Shown: positions 33,411 to 44,914, numbered from the stretch's first letter. The stretch is 64,000 nucleotides of DNA from Luscinia megarhynchos (GCA_034336665.1 CM067584.1:5015199-5079198); one strand, 5' to 3'. The notes: generated from the sequence alone by a model not told the origin. A program made the numbers and translations.

Positions 33411-35287
33411 TTCTTGGCATGGCAGAGATCAAGACTGGACTCTCTCTATTCCCAGGCTCATCCATCAGGACTTGGTTCCATGGTAAAATTTCTGTAAATG
33501 TGTAAAAAAAAATATTTAGGTTACAGAAAAAGCCCTGAGCTTCACTGGGTTATGGGGAAGTTGAGCCACACGGCACCAGCTGGGAATCAATCCCAAATTT
33601 TTTATCTGGATTGGGTAGTTTGGTTTAATTTAGGATTTTGGGGAGTTTTTTTAAGGTTTGATTGATGGGAGATGGAAGGCACCAAGGTTTAACCTCTTCC
33701 CTACCTGAGAGACCTTCAAAGCTTTCCAGTTAATTCAGAATTTCTTCCCCAAAAATGAGGAAAATAAGTGGGAATTGAGATCAGGAGTGACAAGGAAGGA
33801 TGGAAAATCCCTATGGAGCTGTGACAATCCTGGATGTCCCTTTTGTTGGGAACAAACCCAACCATGCAGAGAACAAAAAAAAAAAAAAAATTAATTCTGC
33901 TTTCCTAATTCCGGAGTGATGGAGATGCTGAGCGAAACCACAGCCAGAAAAATCCAATAATGAATTCTGCTTTATCCCAGGGCTTCCTTGGGGGAATGCT
34001 GTGATCCATGTCCATGTGCATCCACCTGACAGCTCCAGGTCCTGCACCTCCAACTGGCTGCCATTGATTTAGATATTCTGCAGCTCAGAGAAGGAAAAAA
34101 ACAAAAAAATCCATGGATTAAAGAGTGCTTTTAAAAAATGGCTCCGGGTTTATACTAATGGAAATGTGAATTATTCAACCCCAAAAGAGAGAGGAAAGCC
34201 CGTGAATTTTTTTTGCTTTAAAATAAGTCAGAAACCCAGCTGTAATTTTATTTTTTTAATTCCTGCCAGTGGCAGCTGGTACAGCTTGTTCATGGAAGCA
34301 GGATCTGGGCTGAGATGTTTCCCTGGGCCTGTATGGAAGCAGGAATTCCTGAGAAATGTCAGATTTTACTCAGCAGCAGTTTGGGTTGGGGAGGACCTGG
34401 AGCAGGGATCCATTTTTTCCCCAGGAATGTGAAATTCATGTGTTCAGGACAACTAAATCCAGATAAATCCAAATAAATCCAGAGCAACAGCACTGGGATC
34501 CCTGGAGGCTCTACAGGACCTGTAGGAGGAGGATTTGGTCCAGAAGATTTGTTTTTGCTGGGATAAAACCGGTTTCTGCTGGGCTCAGCTTGCTGTAAAC
34601 CTCAGGTTCTTCCATCACAGAAACTCCATTTTATTTTGGAAAAAAAAATCTGAGGATGCAAATTGTTCTTTTGAGCTTCTTCTGGGAGTAACTCACCGAC
34701 TTCCAGATCCTCAGTCTGTTAGAAATTAACTTTATTTCAGTGCTTTAACCCCAGCTGTTCTTCCCCCAGCTGGAATGGAGCCCAGAAGGACACAGGGATT
34801 TCTGCAGGAACCCAAGGAAATCAGGAACCCAAATCCTGCGGCCACCAAATGGAATTTTGCCTCATAAACTTCCTTTACTGCCGTGAAAATCCCAGTCTCT
34901 GATTTTAAAAGAGGTGCTGGCAGTTCCTTGAACTTCCTGAGCATCTTTTTGGGCGGGTTTTAGGTGATGAACGCTGAGGAGCTGTCACAGCCCCTCCCCT
35001 CCAGCAGCGTTCCCAGAGAGGTGGGAAGAGAAAACCACAATAATGGAGAAGCAGAGGATTTGCTCTTCTGCCTCCAAATTCCATGTCCTGCTCTGAGAAC
35101 TGGGAGATGTTTAATGATCCAGGATCCCTCCTGGGATGGTTGGGTGGGAGTGCTGCACCTTGGGGACCCTTTGGGGTAGCTGAGGTGGATCTGGGAGCTG
35201 TTTGTAGGGAAAGCCTGGAGAGCTGCTGCTCCAGAGGGGGAAAATCCAAACACAGGGACCCGAAATGACTCCTCGTGCCAATAAATC
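33411..35287. other. Unannotated unique sequence
   Basis: An A17 run lies at about 33873-33889. A possible short reverse CR1 piece (TTTGGGTTGGGGAGGACCTG) lies near 34380. No exon recognised. Confidence 0.4.
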
Positions 35288-35471
35288 ATGGATATCAACA
35301 GGATGGTTGGGTTGGAAGGACCTCAAATCCCACCCAGTGCCACCCAGGGACACCTCCCAGTGTCCCAGGTGCTCCAGCCTGGCCTGGGACACTCCCAGGG
35401 ATCCAGGACAGCCACAGCTCCTCTGGGAGCCCCTTTCCCAATATTTCTTCCCCAAAATCCCATCTAAATAT
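35288..35471 (-). mobile_element. CR1 LINE 3' end, minus strand
   Basis: GGATGGTTGGGTTGGAAGGA, CAGGGACACCTCCCAGTGTC and CAGCCACAGCTCCTCTGGGA in reverse CR1 order. It abuts the CR1-derived array that follows. Confidence 0.9.
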
Positions 35472-36895
35472 AGAATCATGGAATGGTTTGGGTTGAAAGG
35501 GCCCTTAAATCCCACCCAGTGCCACCATGGCAGGGACACCTCCCACTGTCCCAGGTGCTCCAACCTGGCCCTGGACACTTCCAGGGATCCAGGGGCAGCC
35601 ACAGCTCCTCTGGGAATTCCATCCCAGCCCCTCACAGAGAGGAATTCCCTCCTAAAATCCAATGTAAACTTCTCCTTTCTGTTTAAACCCATTGGTCCCA
35701 CCTGCCCTCCATGGCACCTGAAGAATTCCACCTTCCAAACTCGCCCAACTTTGGGAGCAGCCGGTGGGAAAGGGTAAGAGTATCCACTTTTGGAAAAGAG
35801 GGGAAGTTTGGACTCTTCCTGGGTTTTCTAAATGCCAAGACATGCTGGAACCTTAAAGACCAACTCCACTGCCATGAGCAGTGTCACCTCCACTGTCCCA
35901 GATTATTCCAACCTGGCCTTGGGCACTGCCAGGGATCCAGGGGCAGCCACAGCTGCTCTGGGAATTCCAGCCAAGCCACTCACAGAGAGGAATTCCCTCC
36001 TAAAATCCAACGTAAGCTTCTCCTTTCTGTTTAAACCCATTGATCCCACCTGCCCTCATTAGCACCTGAAGAATTCCACCTTCCAAACTCGCCCAACTTT
36101 GGGAGCAGCCGGTGGGAAAGGGTAAGAGTATCCACTTTTGGAAAAGAGGGGAAGTTTGGACTCTTCCTGGGTTTTCTAAATGCCAAGACATGCTGGAACC
36201 TTAAAGACCAACTCCACTGCCATGAGCAGTGTCACCTCCACTGTCCCAGATTATTCCAACCTGGCCTTGGGCACTGCCAGGGATCCAGGGGCAGCCACAG
36301 CTGCTCTGGGAATTCCAGCCAAGCCACTCACAGAGAGGAATTCCTCCCTAAAATCCAACGTAAGCTTCTCCTTTCTGTTTTAAACCCATTGGTCCCACCT
36401 GCCCTCATTAGCACCTGAAGAATTCCACCTTCCAAACTCGCCCAACTTTGGGAGCAGCCGGTGGAAAGGGTAAGAGTATCCACTTTTTGGAAAAGAGGGG
36501 AAGTTTGGACTCTTCCTGGGTTTTCTAAATGCCAAGACATGCTGGAACCTTAAAGACCAACTCCACTGCCATGAGCAGTGTCACCTCCACTGTCCCAGAT
36601 TATTCCAACCTGGCCTTGGGCACTGCCAGGGATCCAGGGGCAGCCACAGCTGCTCTGGGAATTCCAGCCAAGCCACTCACAGAGAGGAATTCCCTCCTAA
36701 AATCCAACGTAAGCTTCTCCTTTCTGTTTAAACCCATTGGTCCCACCTGCCCTCATTAGCACCTGAAGAATTCCACCTTCCAAACTCGCCCAACTTTGGG
36801 AGCAGCCGGTGGGAAAGGGTAAGAGTATCCACTTTTGGAAAAGAGGGGAAGTTTGGACTCTTCCTGGGTTTTCTAAATGCCAAGACATGCTGGAA
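35472..36895 (-). repeat. 348-bp CR1-derived tandem array, about 4 units
   Basis: The landmark ATGCCAAGACATGCTGGAAC recurs at 35832, 36180, 36529 and 36877, giving periods of 348, 349 and 348 bp. Each unit is about 160 bp of reverse CR1 3' end (CCACTGCCATGAGCAGTGTC to ACAGAGAGGAATTCC) plus a linker of about 190 bp (GGTCCCACCTGCCCTCATTA to CTTCCTGGGTTTTC). The first unit begins as an ordinary CR1 (35472, GAATCATGGAATGGTTTGGG), so the array seems to have grown from that insertion. The units are nearly identical. Confidence 0.93.
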
Positions 36896-37717
36896 CGTGG
36901 CAGCTCCCAGCCTGGAGCACCCGACGTGTGACACCACGAGCTGTCAGAGCTCACAGATTCCCTTCCCATGTGTGAAAATTCCCGAGTCAGGGACGGAATG
37001 GGTGAGATTCAAACCCTCAGCTGCTGCTCCCAGCCCCGTCCTGCTCCCTGGGAGAGCTCTGACCCAGCAGCAGGCAGGATGGATGCGCCACAAGGGACGA
37101 GAAGTCACACCCTGAGCGGGCATGAGGAGCTGCTGACGGATCTTTCCAACCCTAAAAACTGCCTTTTCCCTGCTCCTGCTTTTAGCCAGCAGCTGTCAGG
37201 GGAGATTGGAGGAGGGGAGATGACGTGGAATGAAGAAAAAGGGTTCTGAGACGGGGATGAAGCCCCACCGTGGTACTGCTGGGTGTCAGATTTCTGCTTC
37301 ACAGCCTGACCTCATTAGCAAAGAAAAGAAAAAAAACCCAACACCAGCAGTAAAATCGCCTGTGTTCAGCTCCTGGGTAAGACAGGCAGTTTATTCCCAG
37401 AGAAAATTGGGATATTTCAAGTAAATTGGCTTTGAAAGCAAACTGCCACTTTTTAGCACCTCATTTCATCTGCTCCAGCCAAGCTGGTGGGGAGAAGGTG
37501 AAGGTTCCTCGCTCCTGCAGCAGCAGCCCCTTCCCAGCTTTCAGCACCTGGGAACTCCCTGGAGAGCTGTCCCAGCCTTGGCACTGTGTGTTTGACACCC
37601 CAGATCTGCCCAGCTGGACAGGGGCAGGGAGGGAGACACTGCTGGAGCTGCAAAACCTCTGGCTGAGGTTTCCTTTCCCAAGCAAGTTCTTCTGGGATGT
37701 CTCAAGAGGGCTTGGGG
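36896..37717. other. Unannotated unique sequence
   Basis: Nothing recognised apart from short A-rich runs near 37325. Confidence 0.4.
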
Positions 37718-37880
37718 CAATTTGGGAAGTGGGAATTCCCAGAGAAGCTGGGGCTGCCCCAGAATCCCTGGAAGTGTCCGAGGCCAGGTTGCTCAGGATA
37801 AACCAGGATGGTGGCAGGTGTCCCCAGGGGTGGCACTGGGTGGGTTTTAAAAATCACTTTCCACCCAAACCAAGTCAGTG
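37718..37880 (+). mobile_element. CR1 LINE 3' end
   Basis: TCCCAGAGAAGCTGGGGCTG, CCCTGGAAGTGTCCGAGGCC and CACTTTCCACCCAAACCAAG in forward order. Confidence 0.88.
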
Positions 37881-37911
37881 TCAGCGTGGAAACACATCAT
37901 CACAGGATGAT

Positions 37912-38451
37912 TGTCTGCAGGTGCTTTTAATGAAGAGCTCTGGGAATCGGGGTGCAAACCCAAATCTGACTCCAACATGGATTTGAGATGGATGTGTTTT
38001 CATACCCTTTCTGTTATATAACTATATATTCATTATTAAACCCATATTGTTCTATTGTATACATTGATCTTATCCAAGCATGAATTCTTGTCATTTTCAT
38101 CAGGACCCCCAAACATCCTCTCTCATGATTCTTGTTACAATTACATCGTTTCTCATGATTCTAATTACGATTAAACAATAATTATATTCAATTACCAAAC
38201 AATCATTACATTTAACCATCATATTATTTATCATATGATGATTACACAGGTGCAGTTTCACATGATCTAATAAAGACAAAGTTCAACATTCATTCCCAGG
38301 ACCCAGTTCCCTTTCCCAGTCCCTACCAAACCCAACCTTTCTTTCCACCCCCTGAATCCATTGCATACAATTCCCATCATTTTAGAAACATTTTAACCCT
38401 ACACTATCATCAGGACTCTGGAATTTTTACCTCAGTGGGTGCAAATCCACA
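37912..38451 (-). mobile_element. Probable LTR, right boundary uncertain
   Basis: Starts TGTCTGCAGGTGC and includes GAGCTCTGGGAATCGGGGTG and GGATGTGTTTTCATACCC. These resemble avian retroviral LTR sequence I have seen in reverse orientation. It is then AT-rich with CATGATTCT and CAATAATTAT runs. Flanks GATGAT (37906-37911) and GATGGA (38452-38457) agree only at the first four positions, so the right end is a guess. Confidence 0.45.
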
Positions 38452-38734
38452 GATGGAGCTGGAATCTCTTCCAGGCAATTCCAGACTCAGCTCAGGGTTT
38501 GGTCACGGAGTTTTGAGCTCTGGTGGCCACACAGGAGACAGAGCCCCTGTTAATGGGACAAGGGACATTGTCTGCATCCTGAAACGGGAAGGGTGACAAT
38601 CTGGGATCCCTCAGACTGAGCTGGGCATTTCTTGGCATTTGGAAACGGCCTCAGGCTGAGCCAGGGAGGCTGAAGTTGGGTATTGGGATAATTTTTTCCT
38701 AGAAAGGGCAATGATGGTGTCCCCACTCCTGGGG
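38452..38734. other. Unannotated sequence
   Basis: Nothing recognised. Confidence 0.35.
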
Positions 38735-38865
38735 GGATTTAACAGTGCATGTGGCACTTGGGGACACGGTCAGTGGTGGCTTTGGCAATATTAGGCAATG
38801 GTTGGACTCAACAACCTTAGGTGGCTTTTCCAACCCAAACAATTCCACGACTCCCTGATTCCTGT
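38735..38865 (+). mobile_element. CR1 LINE 3' end
   Basis: GTGGCACTTGGGGACACGGT, GGTTGGACTCAACAACCTTA and CTTTTCCAACCCAAACAATT, an older CR1 subfamily 3' end. Confidence 0.85.
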
Positions 38866-39590
38866 CGTGGCTTTTCATGGTTTAACTCAAGTGAAGAAGT
38901 GACATTAACTCCATCCCTGTCTGAGTGGCAGGGAGGGCCAGGGGGAGCGGAAATGCTCCATAAGAATTCCAGGTCTCCCCTCAGAATCCCTGTCCTCTGT
39001 TCAGGGCTCACCTGTGCTTCTGGAAATGACGTTGAGTTTGAATTTTTCTTTCCTTTGCAAGCACGGCCCTCTCCTTTTCCACTGTTTCACCAGAGTAAAA
39101 AAGCACTTTCCACGATCTCTGTCCCTTCTCCCTTTCAGGTTCTGTAGTTTTTCCACCAGTGAATCCGTGCATTTCAAATCCCAGTCCCAAGTCTGGAGCA
39201 GATTTCCGTGGCAGATCCGAGCGGGGATGCCTGCCCTGATCCCAGCCGTGGTTTATTTTTATTCCTCCGTATCAGGGGCTGTTTGTCACGCACTGCTGTG
39301 CTCGGGGAGCTGCAGCTCATCTCCTGTTTAATCCACTGTCTGTCACGGGCGCGGGTTGGAGATGGAGCACTCGGCCCTTCCTGACACCCTTCACAATCCT
39401 TTCTCCAGGTGTTTTTATTTATTCTCCCTCCTTCCTTACCAACAAAGGGAAGCTCCAGGCAGTGTCATTTGAGGAAAAGCTCTCCCTGTGCAAAGGCTGC
39501 ACGTGGGATTCTGCCAGGATGCTGGGATGTTGAAGTGTCCAAGTGAGCACCTTGTGCTGTCCTGCTCTGCTTTGAGGGAAGTGGGAGAGC
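38866..39590. other. Unannotated unique sequence
   Basis: No gene recognised. A few CpGs cluster near 39205-39360. Confidence 0.35.
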
Positions 39591-39895
39591 TCCAGGATGG
39601 TTTGGGATGGAAGGGACTGTGCAGATCATTCTGTTCTAACCCCTGCCAGGCACACCCAGGAACAGAAATCAGGGAATTGTGGAATTGTCTGGGTTGGAAA
39701 AGCCACCTAAGGTCATCGAGTCCCCGTTCCCAGCATGACCAAGGCCACCACTGACCGTGTCCCCAAGTGCCACATGCACTGTTAAATCCCCCCAGGAGTG
39801 GGGACTCCATCACTGCCCCTTCTGTGAAGAAATTATCCCAATATCCAACATCAGCCTCCCCTGGCACAACCTGAGGCTGTTTCCAAATGCCAAGA
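39591..39895 (-). mobile_element. Two CR1 3' fragments, minus strand
   Basis: 39597-39665 (GGTTTGGGATGGAAGGGACT, TAACCCCTGCCAGGCACACC) and 39672-39895 (TGTCTGGGTTGGAAAAGCCA, CCAAGGCCACCACTGACCG, TATCCCAATATCCAACATCA) are reverse CR1 ends of two subfamilies placed one after the other. Confidence 0.82.
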
Positions 39896-40029
39896 AATGC
39901 CCAGCTCAATCCAAGGGCTCCCAGATTGTCACCCTTCCCATTTAGAGCACCACAGACAATGTCCCCAAGTCCCATTAACAGAGGTCTCTGCCTTCTCTGT
40001 GTCACCAGACCTTAAAATCTGCGACCAAC

Positions 40030-41606
40030 CAGCTCAAATCCCAGCTCCAATCTCAGTTCTTATCCCAGCTCTAGTCCAACTCCAATCCCAGCTCCAGTCC
40101 AACTCCAACCCAGATCCAACCCCAACTCCAATCCAGCACCAACTCAATTCCAATCCCAGCTCCAACCCAGTTCTAATCCCAGCTCCAACCCAGCTCCAAC
40201 CCCTGCTCCAATCCCAACTCCATTCCAACTCCAATCCCAGCTCCAATCCCAGTTCCAGCTCAGTTCCAACCCAGCTCCAACCCAGCTCCAATCCCATCTC
40301 CAACCCAGCTCCAATCTCAGCTCCAATCCCATTTCCAATCCCACTCCAACCCAGCTCTAATCCAGCTCCAATCCAGCTCCAATCCCACTCCAACCAAGCT
40401 CCAACCCAGCTCAGTTCCAACTCCAAACCCAACTCCAATCCCATTTCCGATCCCAGCTCCAACTCAGCTCCAGTTCCAGCTCCAATCCCAGCACCAACTC
40501 AATTCCAATCCCAGCTCCAAACCAGCTCCAAACCAGTTCTAATCCCAGCTCCAAACCAGATCCAATCCCTGCTCCAATTCCATTCCAACTCCAATCCCAG
40601 CTCCAATCCCAGTTCCAACTCAGATCCCAGCTCCAATCCCAGTTCCAACTCCAATCCCAGCTCCAATCCCAGCTCCAATCCCAGTTCCAGCTCAATTCCA
40701 ACCCAGCTCCAACCCAGCTCCAATCCCAACTCCAATCCAACCCCAATCCCAGCTCCAATCAAACTCCAATCAGGAAATCCAATCCCAAATCCAGCCCCTG
40801 GTCCAATCCCAGCTCCAATCTCAGCTCTAGTCCAACTCCAATCCCAGCTCTAGTCCAACTCCAATCCCAGCTCCAGTGCAACTCCAACCCAGATCCAACC
40901 CCAACTCCAATCCAGCTCCAACCCCAACTCCAATCCAGCACCAACTCAATTCCAATCCCAGCTCCAACCCAGTTCTAATCCCAGCTCCAACCCAGCTCCA
41001 ACCCCTGCTCCAATCCCAACTCCATTCCAACTCCAATCCCAGCTCCAATCCCAGTTCCAGCTCAGTTCCAACCCAGCTCCATCCCAGCTCCAATCCCATC
41101 TCCAACCCAGCTCCACTCCCAGCTTCAATCCCATTTCCAATCCCAGCTCCAAACCCAGCTCTAATCCAGCTCCAATCCAGCTCCCATCCCACTCCAACCG
41201 AGCTCCAACCCAGCTCAATTCCAACTCCAAACCCAACTCCAATCCCATTTCCAATCCCAGCTCCAACTCAGTTCCAGTTCCAGCTCCAATCCCAGCACCA
41301 ACTCAATTCCAATCCCAGCTCCAAACCAGCTCCAAACCAGTTCTAATCCCAGCTCCAAACCAGATCCAATCCCTGCTCCAATTCCATTCCAACTCCAATC
41401 CCAGCTCCAATCCCAGTTCCAACTCCAATCCAGCTCCAATCCCAGCTCCAATCCCAGTTCCAGCTCAGTTCCAACCCAGCTCCAACCCAGCTCCAATCCC
41501 AACTCCAATCCAACCCCAACCCCAGCTCCAATCAAACTCCAATCAGAAATCTAATCCCAAATCCAGCCCCTGCTCCAATCCCAGCTCCAATCCAGCTCCC
41601 TGGACT
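40030..41606. repeat. 12-bp-based minisatellite with an about 0.8-kb higher-order duplication
   Basis: Built from CCAGCTCCAATC and variants (CAGCTCCAACC, CAGTTCCAACT). A long ordered set of variants recurs about 780-802 bp later: AACTCAATTCCAATCCCAGC is at 40141 and 40943, and AATCCCAAATCCAGCCCCTG is near 40783 and 41563. Frames of 318 and 156 codons (plus) and 142 codons (minus) are by-products of the 3n period. Confidence 0.95.
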
Positions 41607-41712
41607 GTTCCTGCTCCTCCTGAGGAGGAGGTGATGCTGCTGGGTGCCCGCATGGGTCTCCTGAGCAGGCAGGGACCCCGGAGCAGCAGGGACACTGTCA
41701 CCCTTGTCACAC

Positions 41713-42169
41713 ACTGTTCCAGGGAACTGCAATCCTGTTGTCTGAGCAAACACAACCGTTTTTTCCCCTCCAACCTCACTCCAGGAAGACAAAAGTCCTA
41801 TTTTGGGGCACGCCAGCCAGAAGGGAGTTCCCTAAAATAACCCCAGCTCCCACAGGTCGGGCTCTGCCTAAAAATAAAAGCAAGGACTACTCCAGACCTT
41901 CCTGAAAACACAACGAGACACTGGAGTGTGGGTGTCACTGCAGTAAAAATCCTTGGGAAGGTGTCAGCAGGATGGATCCCTGCAGCCCAAACCGTGGTGC
42001 AGGAGCTTTGCATGGCTGAGCACCTCCTGTGGGAGCTGGGGTTATTTTAGGGAACTCCCTTCTGGCTGGCGTGCCCCAAAATAGGACTTTTGTCTTCCTG
42101 GAGTGAGGTTGGAGGGGAAAAAACGGTTGTGTTTGCTCAGACAACAGGATTGCAGTTCCCTGGAACAGT
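41713..42169. repeat. Perfect 144-bp inverted repeat with a 169-bp spacer
   Basis: The left arm 41713-41856 (ACTGTTCCAGGGAACTGCAA to ACCCCAGCTCCCACAGG) is, base for base as I read it, the reverse complement of 42026-42169 (CCTGTGGGAGCTGGGGTTAT to TTCCCTGGAACAGT). The homology stops sharply at both ends of each arm. The spacer is unrelated unique sequence with no transposase-like frame. No terminal target duplication is evident. Transcription in either direction would give a long double-stranded hairpin. Confidence 0.96.
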
Positions 42170-42204
42170 CTGGCTTGGGAACACCTTCCTAAAAACAGCT
42201 TGGG

Positions 42205-42580
42205 ATGGTGAGGAAGGAAAACAATAATCCTAAGGGATGGTTGATGGGAAAATTGTCCTTCCTATGGGCTGTTTGATAGGATAAGGAAGGAAAGCAGTTC
42301 CTCCTAAGGGACTCTTGATAGGATAAGGAAGAAGAACAGTCTTTCCAAAGGGCTGGCTAATAGGATATGGAAGGAAAAGAATCCTTCCCATGGGCTGGTT
42401 AATAGGATAGGGAAGGAAAATTTTCCTTCCTATGGGCTGATTAGTAGGATAAGAAAGGAAAATTGTCCTTCTTCGGGTTACTTGACAGGATAAGGAAGGA
42501 AAATTGTCCTTCCTACAGGGTGACTTGACAGGATAAGGAAGGAAAATTGTCCTTCCCACAGGTGGCTTGGTAGGATGAGG
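42205..42580. repeat. 42-bp minisatellite, about 8-9 copies, each with a small hairpin
   Basis: TAGGAT or CAGGAT landmarks fall at 42277, 42319, 42361, 42403, 42445, 42486, 42529 and 42571. Units contain AAGGAAAATTGTCCTT, a near-palindrome able to fold. The 42-bp period leaves a 135-codon minus frame open. Confidence 0.93.
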
Positions 42581-43338
42581 TGCCATCAGTGGGTTGGAGC
42601 TGGAGCAGAGCTCTCCGTGGGTGGACAAGGATGCCACAGGGTGTCAAATGCTGAGAAAACAAAGATTGCAGCCCCTGAGTGTTCAATCCAGATGAAATTC
42701 ACTCTGACACAAAGCTCAGCATCATTCAGGGCTGGTGCTGAGGGCAGCAGTGGGACCTGGGAGTCCCCCCTGGTCAGGATGGATCCGTGGATGCTGCTGA
42801 GCTGTGATAAATTCATGATGAACACAAGGCCTTAAAGCTGTCCTGGCTCCTGTGCAGTTACTGCAGGAAAATAAATATCCTGGGATGAAGGTGATGCTGT
42901 TGCTCTTCCCTGGAGATTCCTGTTCCAAATCAACCCACGGCAGACAATAAATTTGGAGGCTCCAAACACCACAAAACACAACTTTGAGGTGAGAGAGCTC
43001 ATGAGGCACTGAGAAGGTGACAGCAGTCAGAAAATTCGGGTGTGTTCCTGCAGAGATCTCAAAGAATTGAGGGCTGGAAAAGCCTCCCGTGGGACTCAGA
43101 GCAGACAGGGAGACCAAGGATGCTCTGGAGAGCGTTCCCTGGTTGTGAGGGAGCAGAGAAACCCGCTCTGAAAGCCCTTCCCCAGCACTGCTGGCAGCCA
43201 GGCAGCTCTGGAGCTGCCAGAGGAGCATTTCTCTGGGATGAGGCTCGTGATCCATCTGGAGCACGGGTGAGGGGTGGTGTGAATCCACTGGTGTGCTGGG
43301 CAAGGCACAGGGAGGCCGAGGAACATTTGTCAGCCTTG
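42581..43338. other. Unannotated unique sequence
   Basis: A 193-codon minus frame (42722-43303) crosses this stretch. I recognise no domain in it and treat it as unproven. Confidence 0.35.
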
Positions 43339-43694
43339 GGTGAGTGTTGGGAAAGATGTTACAGGAAAGCCTCAGTTACTGAATTCCCATGAAACAATGG
43401 GATGGCCCCTGAAGGCAATCCCCTCTTGATAGAACAATGCCCTCGGCCAGAGAGCAACTCCAAAGGGCACAGAAAGACTTGCCAGGGTCCAAAGATTAGA
43501 TCTTAGAGTTTAAAATGTAACACACTATGGTAATATCAGGATTTCTATAGGCTGCATGTAAATGGTATAGAATTTGTACTTTGTGTTACATTGGTTAGTG
43601 GAAATTAGAATATTCATTATAGAAGATTTATTGTATTGTAAATGGGAAATCACTCTCTTCTCTTGCTTTTACTCTTACCTTTAATACCTCCTCT

Positions 43695-43738
<44 letters not shown>

Positions 43739-43902
43739 CCCTTTTATCTCTTTTGTCCTGCTCTGGGCTGTGCTGGGCAGCCCCTAGCAGGATCTTTTAT
43801 AAGAAAATTTGAACTGGAACCTTTAGTTTACACAGAGCTCTTGAGTTTTGTCCCCCACCGTCCATCTTGACACAAAGAATCCCACAAAGTCCCACAGATG
43901 AG
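43339..43902 (+). mobile_element. Solo LTR, family A copy 4
   Basis: The LTR is 43345-43896 (552 bp), TGTTGGG to CCCACA. Flanks GGTGAG (43339-43344) and GATGAG (43897-43902) match at 5 of 6 positions. It is the reverse complement of the copies at 265-917 and 29755-30421 over most of its length and contains a (CT)n tract at about 43700-43737. TTTTATAAG lies near 43795. Confidence 0.88.
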
Positions 43903-44192
43903 CTCTTCCCACACAGAACTCCAGCCCCACTGTCACTGCAAGGAGTTTATTGCCTCTCAGTGGAAAGCCAGGGGAGAAAAGGAACAGATGAGAGGAGATT
44001 TGTGAGGCACTGCAGAGCCAAAAACCAGGGGGGGATGGAGAAAGTGAGCACCAAAATTGGAGCTGGGAGCTGTTTGTGCTGCCCCTGGGGTTTGGAAATT
44101 GCTCCGTGCCCTCCTCAGCTTCTCCACGTTTCTGAAACGCCGGCATGGCTGAGCTGACACTTGACCATAATTAGTCAATATTATTTATTTAC
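43903..44192. other. Unannotated sequence between two LTRs
   Basis: Nothing recognised. It is not retroviral internal sequence by eye, so the two LTRs are separate insertions of different families. Confidence 0.4.
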
Positions 44193-44581
44193 CCTGGTGT
44201 GGACACTGCTGAAGGCCTGGGCAAAAGCTGTCAGGCCTTTTTCTCAAGTTCTAAGTATTTTTCTCAGGCCATGAAACTTTCTCAGCTCCAGCCAGGACTT
44301 TTCCCAGGCTAGAGCCTTTTCCTTTACTGTAAACACAAGAGAAAAGAATCATAACAGAGATAAACACCCTGCAAGGTTCCTGAGAAAGCCAGGGAAGGAG
44401 AAGAGGTGTCTCCTTCTCTGACCAATGATCTGTTTGTATTTTATTTTGCACGAACTGCCTTATTTAAGGCAATGGCTTCATTTAATAAATTTCTCTTTCT
44501 TGCCCTTTCCTGCACCAAGCAAAAAAGTGTCATGCTGCTGTTATCTCACCACTCTATAATCCTTTCCAAGCCAACACCTGG
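44193..44581 (+). mobile_element. Solo LTR, family B copy 2
   Basis: The LTR is 44198-44576 (379 bp), TGTGGACACTGCTGAAGG to AAGCCAACA, with CCTGG on both sides (44193-44197 and 44577-44581). TATTTAAGG at 44461 and AATAAA at 44484-44489 fit a TATA-like box and poly(A) signal. Its start and its CTTTCTCAGCTCCAGC segment match the interrupted LTR at 10028-10973. Confidence 0.87.
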
Positions 44582-44838
44582 TGCTGTCTGGGGGCTGAGG
44601 CACAGCAGCCCTGGCAGAAGGGCTGCTCAGAGCCAGCCCCAGCCGGGTGGCACACGGGCACGGTGGCACTGGCAGTGTCACACCCAGACCTGGCTTTGTC
44701 TGGCGCTCGGGGGCTCGGCTGGGACGTCTGTTCTGCCCAGCACAGCCCGTGGTGCCAGCCAGGCACGCTCAGGCCTCGGGGCCTCTCCAGATCCAGAGCC
44801 TGAGCTCGACCCCTGACCGCTGCAGTTGTTGAGTCGGG
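44582..44838. other. GC-rich unannotated sequence
   Basis: GC-rich; nothing recognised. Confidence 0.35.
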
Positions 44839-44906
44839 CAAAATCTGAGCTTAAACTTCAAGATTTTAATTCATTTATTTTGGTGATACAGAACTTGCAA
44901 TAGCTG
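44839..44906 (+). repeat. Direct repeat, left copy, flanking a (TCCTT)n tract
   Basis: CAAAATCTGAGCTTAAACTT and AATTCATTTATTTTGGTGAT, to TACAGAACTTGC. It repeats at 45390-45457 with a few substitutions. Confidence 0.88.
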
Positions 44907-44914
44907 GTTTCAGT

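Noticed and set aside
39897..40853. 318-codon asparagine-, proline- and serine-rich protein
   Set aside because: Encoded by the 12-bp minisatellite; a minus frame over the same DNA is also open.
41713..42169. DNA transposon with 144-bp terminal inverted repeats
   Set aside because: No target-site duplication is visible at the outer ends and the 169-bp spacer has no transposase. A non-autonomous foldback element remains possible.
43345..44576. One short retroviral element made of the two neighbouring LTRs
   Set aside because: The two LTRs belong to different families and each has its own flanking duplication.
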